This document shows positions 28,899 through 36,775 of a stretch of DNA of 64,000 nt, in pieces. The stretch's first letter is position 1. Every line of letters starts with the position of its first letter. The DNA is taken from positions 1,612,001 to 1,676,000 of the forward strand of contig NZ_CP066776.1 in assembly GCF_010681825.2 (NCBI RefSeq), given 5' to 3'. The translations under genes and the position numbers were made by a program. The notes under the pieces are model-generated. The model was not told the DNA's origin. It did no database searches and saw only the letters and a program-made list of their open reading frames with translations. This DNA comes from Sulfuriroseicoccus oceanibius (GTDB lineage Bacteria > Verrucomicrobiota > Verrucomicrobiia > Verrucomicrobiales > SLCJ01).

Positions 28899-29816
28899 CT
28901 AATTACGCGCGGGCTGGGGCGTCGGGCGAGGGGCTGTGGTGTCCGGGGCGATGATGGCGTCCAGGGCGGCGATGAGTTCTTGCCTGAGAATTGCGGCGCG
29001 TGCGGCCAGTTCCCGCTGCGCTTGTTCATAGGCGCGGCGGCCGCTGGTAGTCTCCACGGGGATCGCCTCGTAGCCGAAGGGTGAGAGGTCGTAGGCGGAT
29101 GCTCGCATGTCGATTTCGCGGCAATCGATGGCGAGTGCGAAGCATTTCCAAACCAGCTCTGACGGGATCCACGGGGTGGATTTGTACGCCCACTTATAGA
29201 GGTCCATGTTGCTGTGAAGGCAGGCGGGTTGCTCCATTTCCTGCCGCGAGTCGTAGGTCGGCTCGAATCGGTTCATCGGCCGTGCGTCTTCGGCGAAGAA
29301 GCGGAAGGCATCGAAATGAGTGCAACAAAGCGGGCGGGATTCGACTACGGCATCGATCTCTTCCTGGGACAGGCGCAGTTCGAGGGTCTTCTCGTGGCGA
29401 ACTTCCCGGCCTCTGTAGACCATTGCCCACTCATGGAGCCCGAAGCAGCCGAATTGTCCGGGGCGATTGGCGGTGCGGGTTAATAGCTGACGGATCCAGT
29501 CGAGCCGCGTGCGCACTTTTTCGGGCAGGCCGTCGGAGGCGATGACGGAGACGCCCTCGCGATGCTGGAGGAACTGACTGCGCACGATATCGTGCGCGGC
29601 TTGAGCTGGGTCCTCCATCACTACGTCCACTCCGGGGCTCCAGCGTTCCAGCTGAGCCGGAGTGAACGAGTAGTAGGTGAAGAGGAAATCGTAGACCGGA
29701 TGGGGCTTGCGGATGGACTTGCGCTTGCGCCAGGCGTCGGTCCACGGGCGGACTTGCTCCACATAGCGGGCCGCGGCTTGTTGCCAAGCGTCGGAGCTGA
29801 GATGTGGGCGGGTCAT
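28899..29816 (-). CDS. Conserved hypothetical, annotated elsewhere as 3-methyladenine DNA glycosylase-like
   Basis: A 305-residue soluble protein with a conserved N-terminal signature KPHPVYDFLFTYYSFTPAQLERW and, in the middle, the Cys-rich PLCCTHFDAFRFF and YDSRQEMEQPACLHSNMD motifs. I recognise the pattern from actinobacterial proteins that databases label 3-methyladenine DNA glycosylase, a label I would not trust without test. The C-terminal 60 residues are helical with an Ala/Arg/Glu-rich coiled-coil look. It lies upstream of kamA on the same strand with an 83-base gap. Confidence 0.7.
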   Translation of the reverse strand: MTRPHLSSDAWQQAAARYVEQVRPWTDAWRKRKSIRKPHPVYDFLFTYYSFTPAQLERWSPGVDVVMEDPAQAAHDIVRSQFLQHREGVSVIASDGLPEKVRTRLDWIRQLLTRTANRPGQFGCFGLHEWAMVYRGREVRHEKTLELRLSQEEIDAVVESRPLCCTHFDAFRFFAEDARPMNRFEPTYDSRQEMEQPACLHSNMDLYKWAYKSTPWIPSELVWKCFALAIDCREIDMRASAYDLSPFGYEAIPVETTSGRRAYEQAQRELAARAAILRQELIAALDAIIAPDTTAPRPTPQPARN

Positions 29817-30075
29817 GGGGAAATGATGGGCTGGTTATTAGTGGATGGGGATTTGGTGGGGGCTGCTGAGGGAGAGCGGGACGCTCCGGCAAGATCGCGC
29901 GTTCGCCATTGCTGGTGTGTGGGCGCTTAGCCAAGGAGGCGCTTGCCGTATGTTTGCTTGAATTGGACCGGTATGAACTTCCTCATTGGGCGGAATGCAG
30001 TGCTTCGCGGAAGCGGTTCCATCCTGTCGATCATGTGAATCCTGTCAAAAATAGACCAGCGAGAGCTCCGCGTCA

Positions 30076-31272
30076 TTACCACGAGGCGATGGCTTCGAGC
30101 ACAAAGCCTTTGAGGTATTCTGTTTCCGGGATGCCGAGGATGATCGGGTGGTCCGGACGTTGTCCGTGGGACTCGAGCAGGCGCAGGTTGCGTTTGGCGT
30201 CGACTGCTGCGCCGTTGATCATTTCCAGGTATTCGCTGCGGCTGACGTGGTGTGAGCAGGAATAGGTGACCAAGAGGCCACCCGGAGCGAGCAGCTTGAG
30301 CGCGCGCAGGTGGATCTCTTTGTAGCCGCGCATCGCGTTGGGCAGGGTTTTCCGGTTCTTGGTGAACGACGGAGGATCGAGAATGATCATGTCGTACTGT
30401 TCGGTCGGATTGCCGTCGTCGTCGATGTCCTTGGTCGCGGCTTTGAGGTAATTGAAAACATTACCGGCGACCCACTCGATTTGCTCACTGAGGCCATTGG
30501 CTTCGGCGTTCTTCTTGGCGCGTTCGATATCGGGCTCCGAAATGTCGATGGCTTTGACTGATGTGGCACCGGCGTTGGCGCAGGCCAGCGCGAAGCCTCC
30601 CTGATTGGTGAAGCAGTCGAGCACACGCTTGCCCTCGGCAAGCTTGGCGACGGCGGCGTAGCTGTCGATCTGGTCGAGGTAGAAGCCAGTCTTCTGGCCG
30701 CCGAGCAAGTGGGTGGTGAAGGTGATGCCATTGATTTCAATGGTGACCTCGCCCGGGTCGGTGCCGAAGAGTACTCCGTTGCGTTCTTCCAATCCTTCGG
30801 CGCGACGGATTGGTGCGTCGTTGCGTTCGATGATCGATTGCGGCTCTACCAGCTCAACGAGCACTTTGGTGATGATGTCCAGGTGTTGATCCATCGCCAA
30901 GGTGGTGGTTTGAACCACCAAGTGGTCGCCATAACGGTCTACGATGAGACCAGGCAGGCCATCGGATTCACTCCAGACCAAGCGGCAATAGCGAGGGTCG
31001 ATCGGACTCGACGTGCGGTGGTCGATCGCGCGTTCGATGCGGCGACGGAAGAAGTCTTCGTTGAGCTTCTGCTTCCGGCGCGAAATGCGACGAGCGATGA
31101 TGAGCGAGTTCGGGTTGTAGATACCACTGCCGAGGACGCGGTTTTTGAGGTCCTTGAGCATGACGACATCTCCCGGGTTTGGATCGCCGGATGCGTGGTC
31201 GACTTCGTAGGCCATGACCCAGTCGTGACCGTGGAAAATGCGGGAGCGAGATTTGATGAAAAGGCTGGCCAT
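30076..31272 (-). CDS. Class I SAM-dependent rRNA methyltransferase (RlmI-like)
   Basis: Resembles RlmI, which methylates C1962 of 23S rRNA (m5C). An N-terminal PUA-like domain begins at MASLFIKSRSRIFHGHDWV, a middle EEHD-like domain follows, and the methyltransferase domain contains GVLDCFTNQGGFALACANAGA-type motif I (VLDCFTNQGGFAL), DPPSFTKNRK and YSCSHHVS with the catalytic Cys. Start is ATG 31272 (398 residues). A longer open frame to 31482 reads through 8-bp repeats as LPDFPTSR octapeptides and is not part of the gene. Its upstream region is interrupted by the IS element. Confidence 0.93.
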   Translation of the reverse strand: MASLFIKSRSRIFHGHDWVMAYEVDHASGDPNPGDVVMLKDLKNRVLGSGIYNPNSLIIARRISRRKQKLNEDFFRRRIERAIDHRTSSPIDPRYCRLVWSESDGLPGLIVDRYGDHLVVQTTTLAMDQHLDIITKVLVELVEPQSIIERNDAPIRRAEGLEERNGVLFGTDPGEVTIEINGITFTTHLLGGQKTGFYLDQIDSYAAVAKLAEGKRVLDCFTNQGGFALACANAGATSVKAIDISEPDIERAKKNAEANGLSEQIEWVAGNVFNYLKAATKDIDDDGNPTEQYDMIILDPPSFTKNRKTLPNAMRGYKEIHLRALKLLAPGGLLVTYSCSHHVSRSEYLEMINGAAVDAKRNLRLLESHGQRPDHPIILGIPETEYLKGFVLEAIASW

Positions 31273-31324
31273 GATGTGACCACAACAAACAGCAAGATCG
31301 CGTTGTCTCAAACGGGAAAGATAG

Positions 31325-31458
31325 GGGAAGTCGGGAAGTCGGGAAGTCGGGAAGTCGGGAAGTCGGGAAGTCGGGAAGTCGGGAAGTCGGGAAGTCGGGA
31401 AGTCGGGAAGTCGGGAAGTCGGGAAGTCGGGAAGTCGGGAAGTCGGGAAGTCGGGAAG
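31325..31458. repeat. 8-bp tandem repeat (GGGAAGTC), left part
   Basis: About 16.75 perfect copies of GGGAAGTC, directly upstream of the rlmI-like gene. Eight is not a multiple of three, so the repeat reads as a different peptide in each frame (GSREVGKS, LPDFPTSR). Together with the right part at 32796-32871 it was once one array of about 25 units. Confidence 0.95.
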
Positions 31459-32795
31459 GGTAGTGTGCCAAAGCTTCTGCAAAAAGGGTCATGATGATTG
31501 ATTAGGTTTTTAACAAAACAAGAACCCCTAATCGTCACACCATGACCCCACGACCAGATAAGACCACAACGCCGCAGTTGAAAAGTATTCTTGCCGAGCA
31601 GGAAGATTTTCTGAGGCCCTTGGTTCAGAAATTGATGCAGGAGATGCTCGAAGAAGAAATGAACGAGACACTCCAGGCGGTAAAATCAGAACGCAGCGAC
31701 AGACGCCGAGGTTATCGCAGCGGCAGTTATCAACGCAGTCTCCTGACACGGGTAGGAAGGATCGAGCTGCGCGTCCCTCAAGATCGCGACGGACTCTTCA
31801 GCACCGAGATCTTCGATCGCTATCAACGCAGCGAGAAGGCTTTGGTAAGCACCCTGATCGAAATGTACGTGCAGGGCGTCTCGACACGTAAAGTCGCGCA
31901 GATCACCGAGGAGCTCTGCGGTCACCGGGTCAGCGCCAGTGTGGTAAGCAGGCTGAACAAAACGTTGGACGAAGAGCTTGAGAACTTTGCCCGACGCAAG
32001 CTCAACCACGCTTATCCTTACCTCATCCTGGATGCCCGCTACGAAAAGGTTCGAGAGAACGGCGTGGTGCGCAGCCAGGCTGTGTTGATCGCCATTGGCA
32101 TCAGTTGGGATGGCCGACGGGAGGTCCTTGCTACCGAGCTCGATCAAAGGGAAAGCGGAAGCAGCTGGAAGAACTTCCTACTTCAACTCAAGCAACGCGG
32201 ACTGACGGGTGTTGAGTTCTGCGTGACTGATAACCATGCCGGCCTGCGACGAGCTATCAGCGAAGTGCTTCCCGAGGCGCTGTGGCAACGCTGCTACGTC
32301 CACTTCCTTCGCAACGCTCTTGATCATCTACCTCGCAAGCATGACGACGACTGCTGCACCGAGCTGCGCTGGATCTATGACCGTCGAGACATCAATGAAG
32401 CGCGTCAGGATCTGCGGGCATGGTTGGCGAAGTGGGGAGGCAAATACCACAAGCTCTGTGACTGGGTCGAAAGTGAGATCGAAGAAACGCTCACCTTTTA
32501 TCGACTTCCCAGAGAGCATCACAAGCATCTCAAAAGCACGAATATGCTCGAGCGACTCAATGAGGAGATTAAGCGTCGTACGCACATTATCCGAACCTTC
32601 CCCAACCAGGCTGCAGCCCAACGTTTAATCCGGGCTGTCACGCATCAAGTCCATGAGCAGTGGATCGATCAACACCGCTACCTGAACATGGATCACCTCA
32701 AAGAAGCCCAAAAGCTCAGCCTTACTTCAAATCAAACGTCCGCAGCCTGATCATCATCCATCAAACCCTTTTTGCAGAACTTGACGTACATAACC
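31459..32795 (+). mobile_element. IS256-family insertion sequence in the repeat array
   Basis: The element is 1337 bp. Its ends are imperfect 31-bp inverted repeats, GGTAGTGTGCCAAAGC then TTCTGCAAAAAGGGT on the left, and the reverse complement of the right end is GGTTATGTACGTCAAG then the same 15 bases (23 of 31 match). TCGGGAAG flanks both sides, which is the 8-bp target duplication expected of the family, but it is also the repeat unit, so the duplication cannot be told from the array. The single transposase frame is intact. Confidence 0.93.
31542..32750 (+). CDS. IS256-family transposase
   Basis: 402 residues, the normal length for the family. The catalytic triad is visible as Asp in LILDARYEKVR, Asp in FCVTDNHAGLRRA and Glu in STNMLERLNEEIKRRTHIIRTFPN (MLERLNEEIKRR). 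The N-terminal region with RGYRSGSYQRSL and LRVPQDRDG binds the inverted repeats. No frameshift or stop is seen, so the enzyme should be active. ATG 31542 is 83 bases inside the left end. Confidence 0.96.
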   Translation: MTPRPDKTTTPQLKSILAEQEDFLRPLVQKLMQEMLEEEMNETLQAVKSERSDRRRGYRSGSYQRSLLTRVGRIELRVPQDRDGLFSTEIFDRYQRSEKALVSTLIEMYVQGVSTRKVAQITEELCGHRVSASVVSRLNKTLDEELENFARRKLNHAYPYLILDARYEKVRENGVVRSQAVLIAIGISWDGRREVLATELDQRESGSSWKNFLLQLKQRGLTGVEFCVTDNHAGLRRAISEVLPEALWQRCYVHFLRNALDHLPRKHDDDCCTELRWIYDRRDINEARQDLRAWLAKWGGKYHKLCDWVESEIEETLTFYRLPREHHKHLKSTNMLERLNEEIKRRTHIIRTFPNQAAAQRLIRAVTHQVHEQWIDQHRYLNMDHLKEAQKLSLTSNQTSAA

Positions 32796-32871
32796 TCGGG
32801 AAGTCGGGAAGTCGGGAAGTCGGGAAGTCGGGAAGTCGGGAAGTCGGGAAGTCGGGAAGTCGGGAAGTCGG
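32796..32871. repeat. 8-bp tandem repeat (GGGAAGTC), right part
   Basis: About 9.5 copies that continue the left array in the same phase after the IS element, ending at GGATCGGG. The first eight bases are the right-hand copy of the target duplication. Confidence 0.94.
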
Positions 32872-33413
32872 ATCGGGTGAGCTTATTCACAAATTCACAG
32901 CCGCGGAAATGAGGGGGCTGAAGGGGGAGCGAGGACCTAGATCAGGTGATTCTCGTGCTCGTTTGAGTGAGAGGATTGGTCTGTGAATAACGGGTGTTTT
33001 CGGAGAGGGGAAGTCGCTGATCGCTGAGTTATTGTCTGCGGATTGAGATGGGCGAGCGGATCTCTGTGAGCAATTTGCGTGGCTGAAAGGGCTCGTTTCG
33101 GAGCAGGGGGATCGCCGCCTGCAGAGAGGACTCATAATTCTACTCAACTCCCAACAGGCACGTTTTGGACGTTGTATGTTAATAAATGGGGTTTCTACGC
33201 AGTTATCACCAGAACTTTGATGGTTAAATGATTGCGGATCTTGGGTTCTATCCCCGCAAGGTTATTCACTGCGGATTGTGAATAAGTTTCAGGGTCGCGG
33301 TGCGCAGGCTTTATGGTGGTTCGAGCGATAAATCAGAGCATTCTAGTGATTATGGTTGCCGCTCAGCGCCTTCTCCGTAAATTGCGTAATTAATTTCAAA
33401 CAACGATTTCTCC
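32872..33413. promoter_or_regulatory. Upstream region of the winged-helix regulator with repeated TTATTCAC motifs
   Basis: No gene. TTATTCACA is at 32883-32891, its complement TGTGAATAA at 32982-32990, TTATTCAC at 33262-33269 and TGTGAATAA at 33277-33285. The last two form a perfect 8-bp inverted repeat around 8 bases. CTGTGAAT also occurs as complement at 32893-32900. The motif matches TTATNCACA, the DnaA box consensus, as well as a plausible operator. TGCGGATTG-type words recur at 33036, 33233 and 33270. Confidence 0.6.
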
Positions 33414-34055
33414 ATGCTTTTTCACATTCTTCGTGACCTGTGCCGCCCGCAGTGGTTTGACATCCTCCTTGTGTTAAAAAAGTCGTCCGGACGCTCGGTT
33501 GGTGAGATTGCCGAGGAGCTTGGGCGGAGCTACATGGGCATCAAGCAGCACTGTGTTTCGATGGAGAAGATTGGCTATCTCGATACGTGGCGACGCCCGC
33601 GAAAGGTGGGGCGTCCGGAGAAGATTTACCGGCTCACGGAGAAGGCGGAGGGGTTGTTTCCGCAGGCGGGGAATGAGCTCGCTATGGGGCTGCTTCAAGT
33701 GGTCGGTCAAGTGCACGGAGTGAATGCTCCGGAGAAGCTTTTGTTCAACCATTTCCTGGCGAAGGCGAAAGCGTACCGTAACAAGGTGCGGGGCAAGAGT
33801 GTGGTCGAGCGTGCCACGGCGCTGGCGAATCTGCGTGACCTTGACGGGTACATGGCGCGCTGTACGTACGACCAGGAGGATGGGTTCCGCATCCTAGAAT
33901 ATCACAACCCGATGCAGGCCTTGATGGATGCCTACCCCATGGCGGCGAAGGCGGAGGAGCGGATGATTGAGCAGGTGCTTGAAACGCGGATCACTCGCGA
34001 CACCATCGTCTCAGGATCACAGAAGGTGAATGTCTTCCAGGTGGACACGCTTTAG
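33414..34055 (+). CDS. Winged-helix transcriptional regulator, SufR-like
   Basis: 213 residues. The N-terminal domain is a winged helix with the recognition region SVGEIAEELGRSYMGIKQHCVSMEKIGYLDTW and the wing motif RRPRKVGRPEKIYRLTEKA (GRPEKIYRLT), as in the SufR/ArsR-like group. The C-terminal part is helical and ends in DTIVSGSQKVNVFQVDTL. SufR-type proteins use Cys ligands for an iron-sulfur cluster in this half; here only one or two Cys are present, so cluster binding is unlikely. It is a single gene behind a long leader with repeated motifs. The regulated genes are not known. Confidence 0.75.
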   Translation: MLFHILRDLCRPQWFDILLVLKKSSGRSVGEIAEELGRSYMGIKQHCVSMEKIGYLDTWRRPRKVGRPEKIYRLTEKAEGLFPQAGNELAMGLLQVVGQVHGVNAPEKLLFNHFLAKAKAYRNKVRGKSVVERATALANLRDLDGYMARCTYDQEDGFRILEYHNPMQALMDAYPMAAKAEERMIEQVLETRITRDTIVSGSQKVNVFQVDTL

Positions 34056-34119
34056 GTCAGCGGTCGAGGTGGGGTGGCGGAAATAGGTCCTATGGACAAA
34101 AAGTGCCGCTACTGCTCCG

Positions 34120-34587
34120 CTACTTTGCGGTCAGGGCGGTTTTGCGCTCCAGCCAGCGGGCGGCTCGGGTGGCGACACCTCCGCCGAGTTTGCTGTCGGT
34201 GGTGTCGATCACGCGGCGGATTTGGTCGATGAGTTTGCCGTTTCCTGCCCAGTGTTTATGGACGACTGAGGCGTCGACCTTGTTGAGCAATTGGTTCAGG
34301 CACCAGGCGGCGAGGGCGACGTCATCGGCGTAGCCGGCCGGTCCCATCAGAGCCTCAGGCATGAGGTCGATTGGAGCGGCGAAATAGGTCAGAGCCGCGG
34401 CAACCTGTGCTTTGTGTTTCAGCGGTACTTCGGGATCCGCTGACAGCTTGCACAGCAGGTGGAAGAAATCAGGAGCCAGCAGCAAGGTGTTGAGCAGGTG
34501 GTGGCGTTTGCCGCCTGGAGTTTTGGCCCAGCGGGTGATCTTGCTGCGCAGGCGCAGGTAGAAGTCGTGGTTGGCGTCCTGATTCAT
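34120..34587 (-). CDS. YkvA/DUF1232 domain protein
   Basis: 155 residues. The DUF1232 core is ALTYFAAPIDLMPEALMGPAGYADDVALAAW, with the conserved PIDLMPE and YADD motifs (YFAAPIDLMPEAL then GYADDVALA). The protein is otherwise helical with a basic C-terminus. Family function is unknown; it is often membrane-associated. It is a lone gene on the minus strand between the regulator and the aldo/keto reductase. Confidence 0.85.
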   Translation of the reverse strand: MNQDANHDFYLRLRSKITRWAKTPGGKRHHLLNTLLLAPDFFHLLCKLSADPEVPLKHKAQVAAALTYFAAPIDLMPEALMGPAGYADDVALAAWCLNQLLNKVDASVVHKHWAGNGKLIDQIRRVIDTTDSKLGGGVATRAARWLERKTALTAK

Positions 34588-34672
34588 TGCTGCTGAAAAA
34601 AGAGGAGTGCGGGTAACCAGCGGTGCGAGAAGGTTGATCCCTCTATTTTCCGCCGGCTACCCGCAACTCAGA

Positions 34673-35788
34673 TTACCACGACTGTCCGAGGTTGTAGCGA
34701 TCGGCGATGTCTACCAGATCGTCACGCATTGGCCATTCGTCAGGTCGGGTGCTGGTTTCGTGGCGTTTGCTGGCGCCTTTGAGATCCATGCAGCCGGTGT
34801 TGTCGCCGATGCGGGTGATCTCGGCCACTTCCTCTTCCGAGAAGCGCAAGTCGCGCGGGGTGGCGGCGAGTTCGTTGATCTTGTCCTCGTAGCGTTTGGC
34901 TTCGCCTGCTTCGTCGATGAAAGTTGGGACGACCGATTTGACGGCAGGGTGGGAGAGGTTCCAGATGGTGGCCATTTGGATTGGGGTGAGGCCGTGCTTC
35001 TCGGCGATTGGCATCATTTTCTCCAGCTTGGCGTAGCCGTGTTCGACCCAGCCTTCCGGGCGGTAGGTGCGGTGGTCGCCGGCTTTGAATTCGTGGCCTG
35101 GTTTGACGTCGCCCCAGAAGATGCCGCCGTAGTCGGCCACTCGGGTGAGCACGTCGATGCCGAACTTTTCAGCTGCCGGCAGCGCGAGGTTGCCTGGCCA
35201 TGGTTCGTTCGGGTTAAGGATGAGCATCGCCCAGTCGATGGCTTCGTGGTAGTCCTCGAAGCACTTTACGATATCGAGGGTGAAGCCGTTGGCTGGCCCG
35301 GGGGCAATCCCGAGACGGTCGGTGAGGCCGGCGTCCTTGGCTTTCACCATGGCTTCCCAGACTTCAGTTCGGGTGTAGCCGCGTTCGTCCGGGTTGTGGA
35401 GCATGAGCAAATCGAACTTCTCCGCCTTGCAGCGCTCGAGGGATTTCTCGGTCGCCATTTTGACGTAGTCTGCGTATTCGCGCGGGCTGCGAAGTTCCGG
35501 ATCGGTGAAGCGTGGGTAGCCGCGGTTTCCGACGCGTTGGCCGGTGTAAAAATCGTGGCCGATGGTGCCGACGAGGCAATAAGTTGAGCGGTCGATTCCT
35601 TCCAATGCCTCGCCGAGGAACTGATCTGCGCGGCCAACGCCGTAGACGTCGGCGGTGATGAATGTGCGGATTCCGGAGTTGTATGCGTGGCGGATGACGC
35701 TGCGGAAGCGTTCGTCCTCAAGCGGTTTGCCAAAATGCATGAATTTTCCGCCGGACCACGTGCCATAAGCTATGTCTGTGAGATTCAT
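34673..35788 (-). CDS. Aldo/keto reductase
   Basis: A TIM-barrel oxidoreductase that uses NADPH. Motifs of the family are ITADVYGVGRADQFLGEAL with the catalytic Asp and Tyr (TADVYGVGRADQ) and LDLLMLHNP with the catalytic His. The C-terminal part has the cofactor-binding segment PTFIDEAGEAKRYEDKINEL (PTFIDEAGEAKR). 371 residues is on the long side. The substrate is unknown. It is followed on the plus strand by tRNA-Gln. Confidence 0.88.
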   Translation of the reverse strand: MNLTDIAYGTWSGGKFMHFGKPLEDERFRSVIRHAYNSGIRTFITADVYGVGRADQFLGEALEGIDRSTYCLVGTIGHDFYTGQRVGNRGYPRFTDPELRSPREYADYVKMATEKSLERCKAEKFDLLMLHNPDERGYTRTEVWEAMVKAKDAGLTDRLGIAPGPANGFTLDIVKCFEDYHEAIDWAMLILNPNEPWPGNLALPAAEKFGIDVLTRVADYGGIFWGDVKPGHEFKAGDHRTYRPEGWVEHGYAKLEKMMPIAEKHGLTPIQMATIWNLSHPAVKSVVPTFIDEAGEAKRYEDKINELAATPRDLRFSEEEVAEITRIGDNTGCMDLKGASKRHETSTRPDEWPMRDDLVDIADRYNLGQSW

Positions 35789-35928
35789 GGCGCTACGATT
35801 CGCCGACAGGGGGTGGGGATCAAGTGCCGCTGAAACTTTTTTGGTTTTTCCTTCATGGAACGACTTGCATGCTCCTCAAAGCGTGCTTTTATAGAGCCGT
35901 TCACCGGAAACGGCGGACACATTACAAC

Positions 35929-36002
35929 TGCCCCGTAGTGTAATGGTAGCACATCTGATTTTGGTTCAGCTAGTTAAGGTTCGAATCCTTGCGGGGTAGC
36001 CA
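35929..36002 (+). tRNA. tRNA-Gln (TTG)
   Basis: Acceptor TGCCCCG pairs with CGGGGTA, followed by G and encoded CCA. Anticodon loop TTTTGGT gives anticodon TTG at 35961-35963. T arm AAGGTTCGAATCCTT is perfect. The outermost pair of the anticodon stem is a T-C mismatch. Confidence 0.94.
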
Positions 36003-36021
36003 TTTTCGCCTGAAAAGGCAC

Positions 36022-36059
36022 AAGCCGCTCACTGGTAATTCCGGTGAGCGGCTTTTTTT
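36022..36059 (+). terminator. Terminator of tRNA-Gln
   Basis: AAGCCGCTCACTGG and CCGGTGAGCGGCTT form a 14-bp stem with one G-T pair, followed by seven T. Confidence 0.92.
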
Positions 36060-36775
36060 GTGTTTCGGCGCCGTGGGGGGGGCGATGGGTTCTCACGCAA
36101 ACACTCGAAGATCCCAAAGGGGTGAGGAATAGCTGACCATGATCGGAAAACAAGGAACTCACGCAGAGACGCGGAGACGCAGAGGTTATTTTCGACGGAA
36201 TCGCAGATGGTCCTGGGTGATTTATATGACCAACATGGTTCCCATTTTTAGGATCGTGGTGTCTTCGTGGTTGGGCCTCAATTGCCTGCCTGCGCCGCGG
36301 CCTTCTTATCCTCATAGGTGTCCTTATCCTGGCTGCCAGCGATGAAAAAGCGGCGTCTGTGAATTGCGTCGTGCCTCACGCAAAGCCCCAAAGATCCCAG
36401 AGGGGAGATAAGCAACTTTGGGTCTTTGTGTGGGGCGAATCCTTGGTTGCATAGCGGTCGAGGTGCTTTTCGATAAAGAAGAGGTTCGGGTAAAGATAAG
36501 GAGCTGGTCGAGGCTTGCTGATCCTCTGCGTCTTCGCGTCTCTGCGTGAGGGAACTTTTCCGGTGCGGGTATTTGGCTTTTGTGATCCGCTTTTTCCGTC
36601 GAATCCGCCCCGTCTGAATCAGGTACAATTTCCCTTGCTTAGCTGGGGGATGGCTTTAGATTCGCAGCTCACTCATTACCGTGGGATGTCGGAGCTTTGC
36701 TGGTCTGCGGTGCCATAAGCAAAGCATTAGCCAAGTGATCTAGTTAACCAAGTAACCAAACCAAGAACCAACATT
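36060..36775. other. Intergenic repeat cluster upstream of rpsA
   Basis: No gene. It holds several interspersed repeats: CTCACGCAA-type words at 36092 and 36374, a CACGCAGAGACGCGGAGACG word at about 36159 with its complement at 36520-36550, a TTTGGGTCTTTGTGTGGGG word at 36418, and a TTATCC-rich patch at 36302-36331. The last 50 bases (CCAAG/CCAAA-rich) are the untranslated leader of rpsA. Confidence 0.7.

Noticed and set aside
31273-31482. N-terminal extension of the RlmI-like protein made of LPDFPTSR repeats
   Set aside because: It is the 8-bp tandem repeat read in one frame and starts inside the IS element. The family start is MASLFIKSR at 31272.
31325-32871. CRISPR array in the GGGAAGTC region
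   Set aside because: Units are 8 bp and directly joined with no spacers, and no cas genes are present.
32872-33413. Chromosomal origin of replication at the TTATTCACA cluster
   Set aside because: The rRNA operon at 20-25 kb is on the plus strand and would run head-on to forks leaving 33 kb to the left, which is rare. No dnaA, dnaN or typical origin neighbours are present. The motif cluster is reported as regulatory or titration instead.
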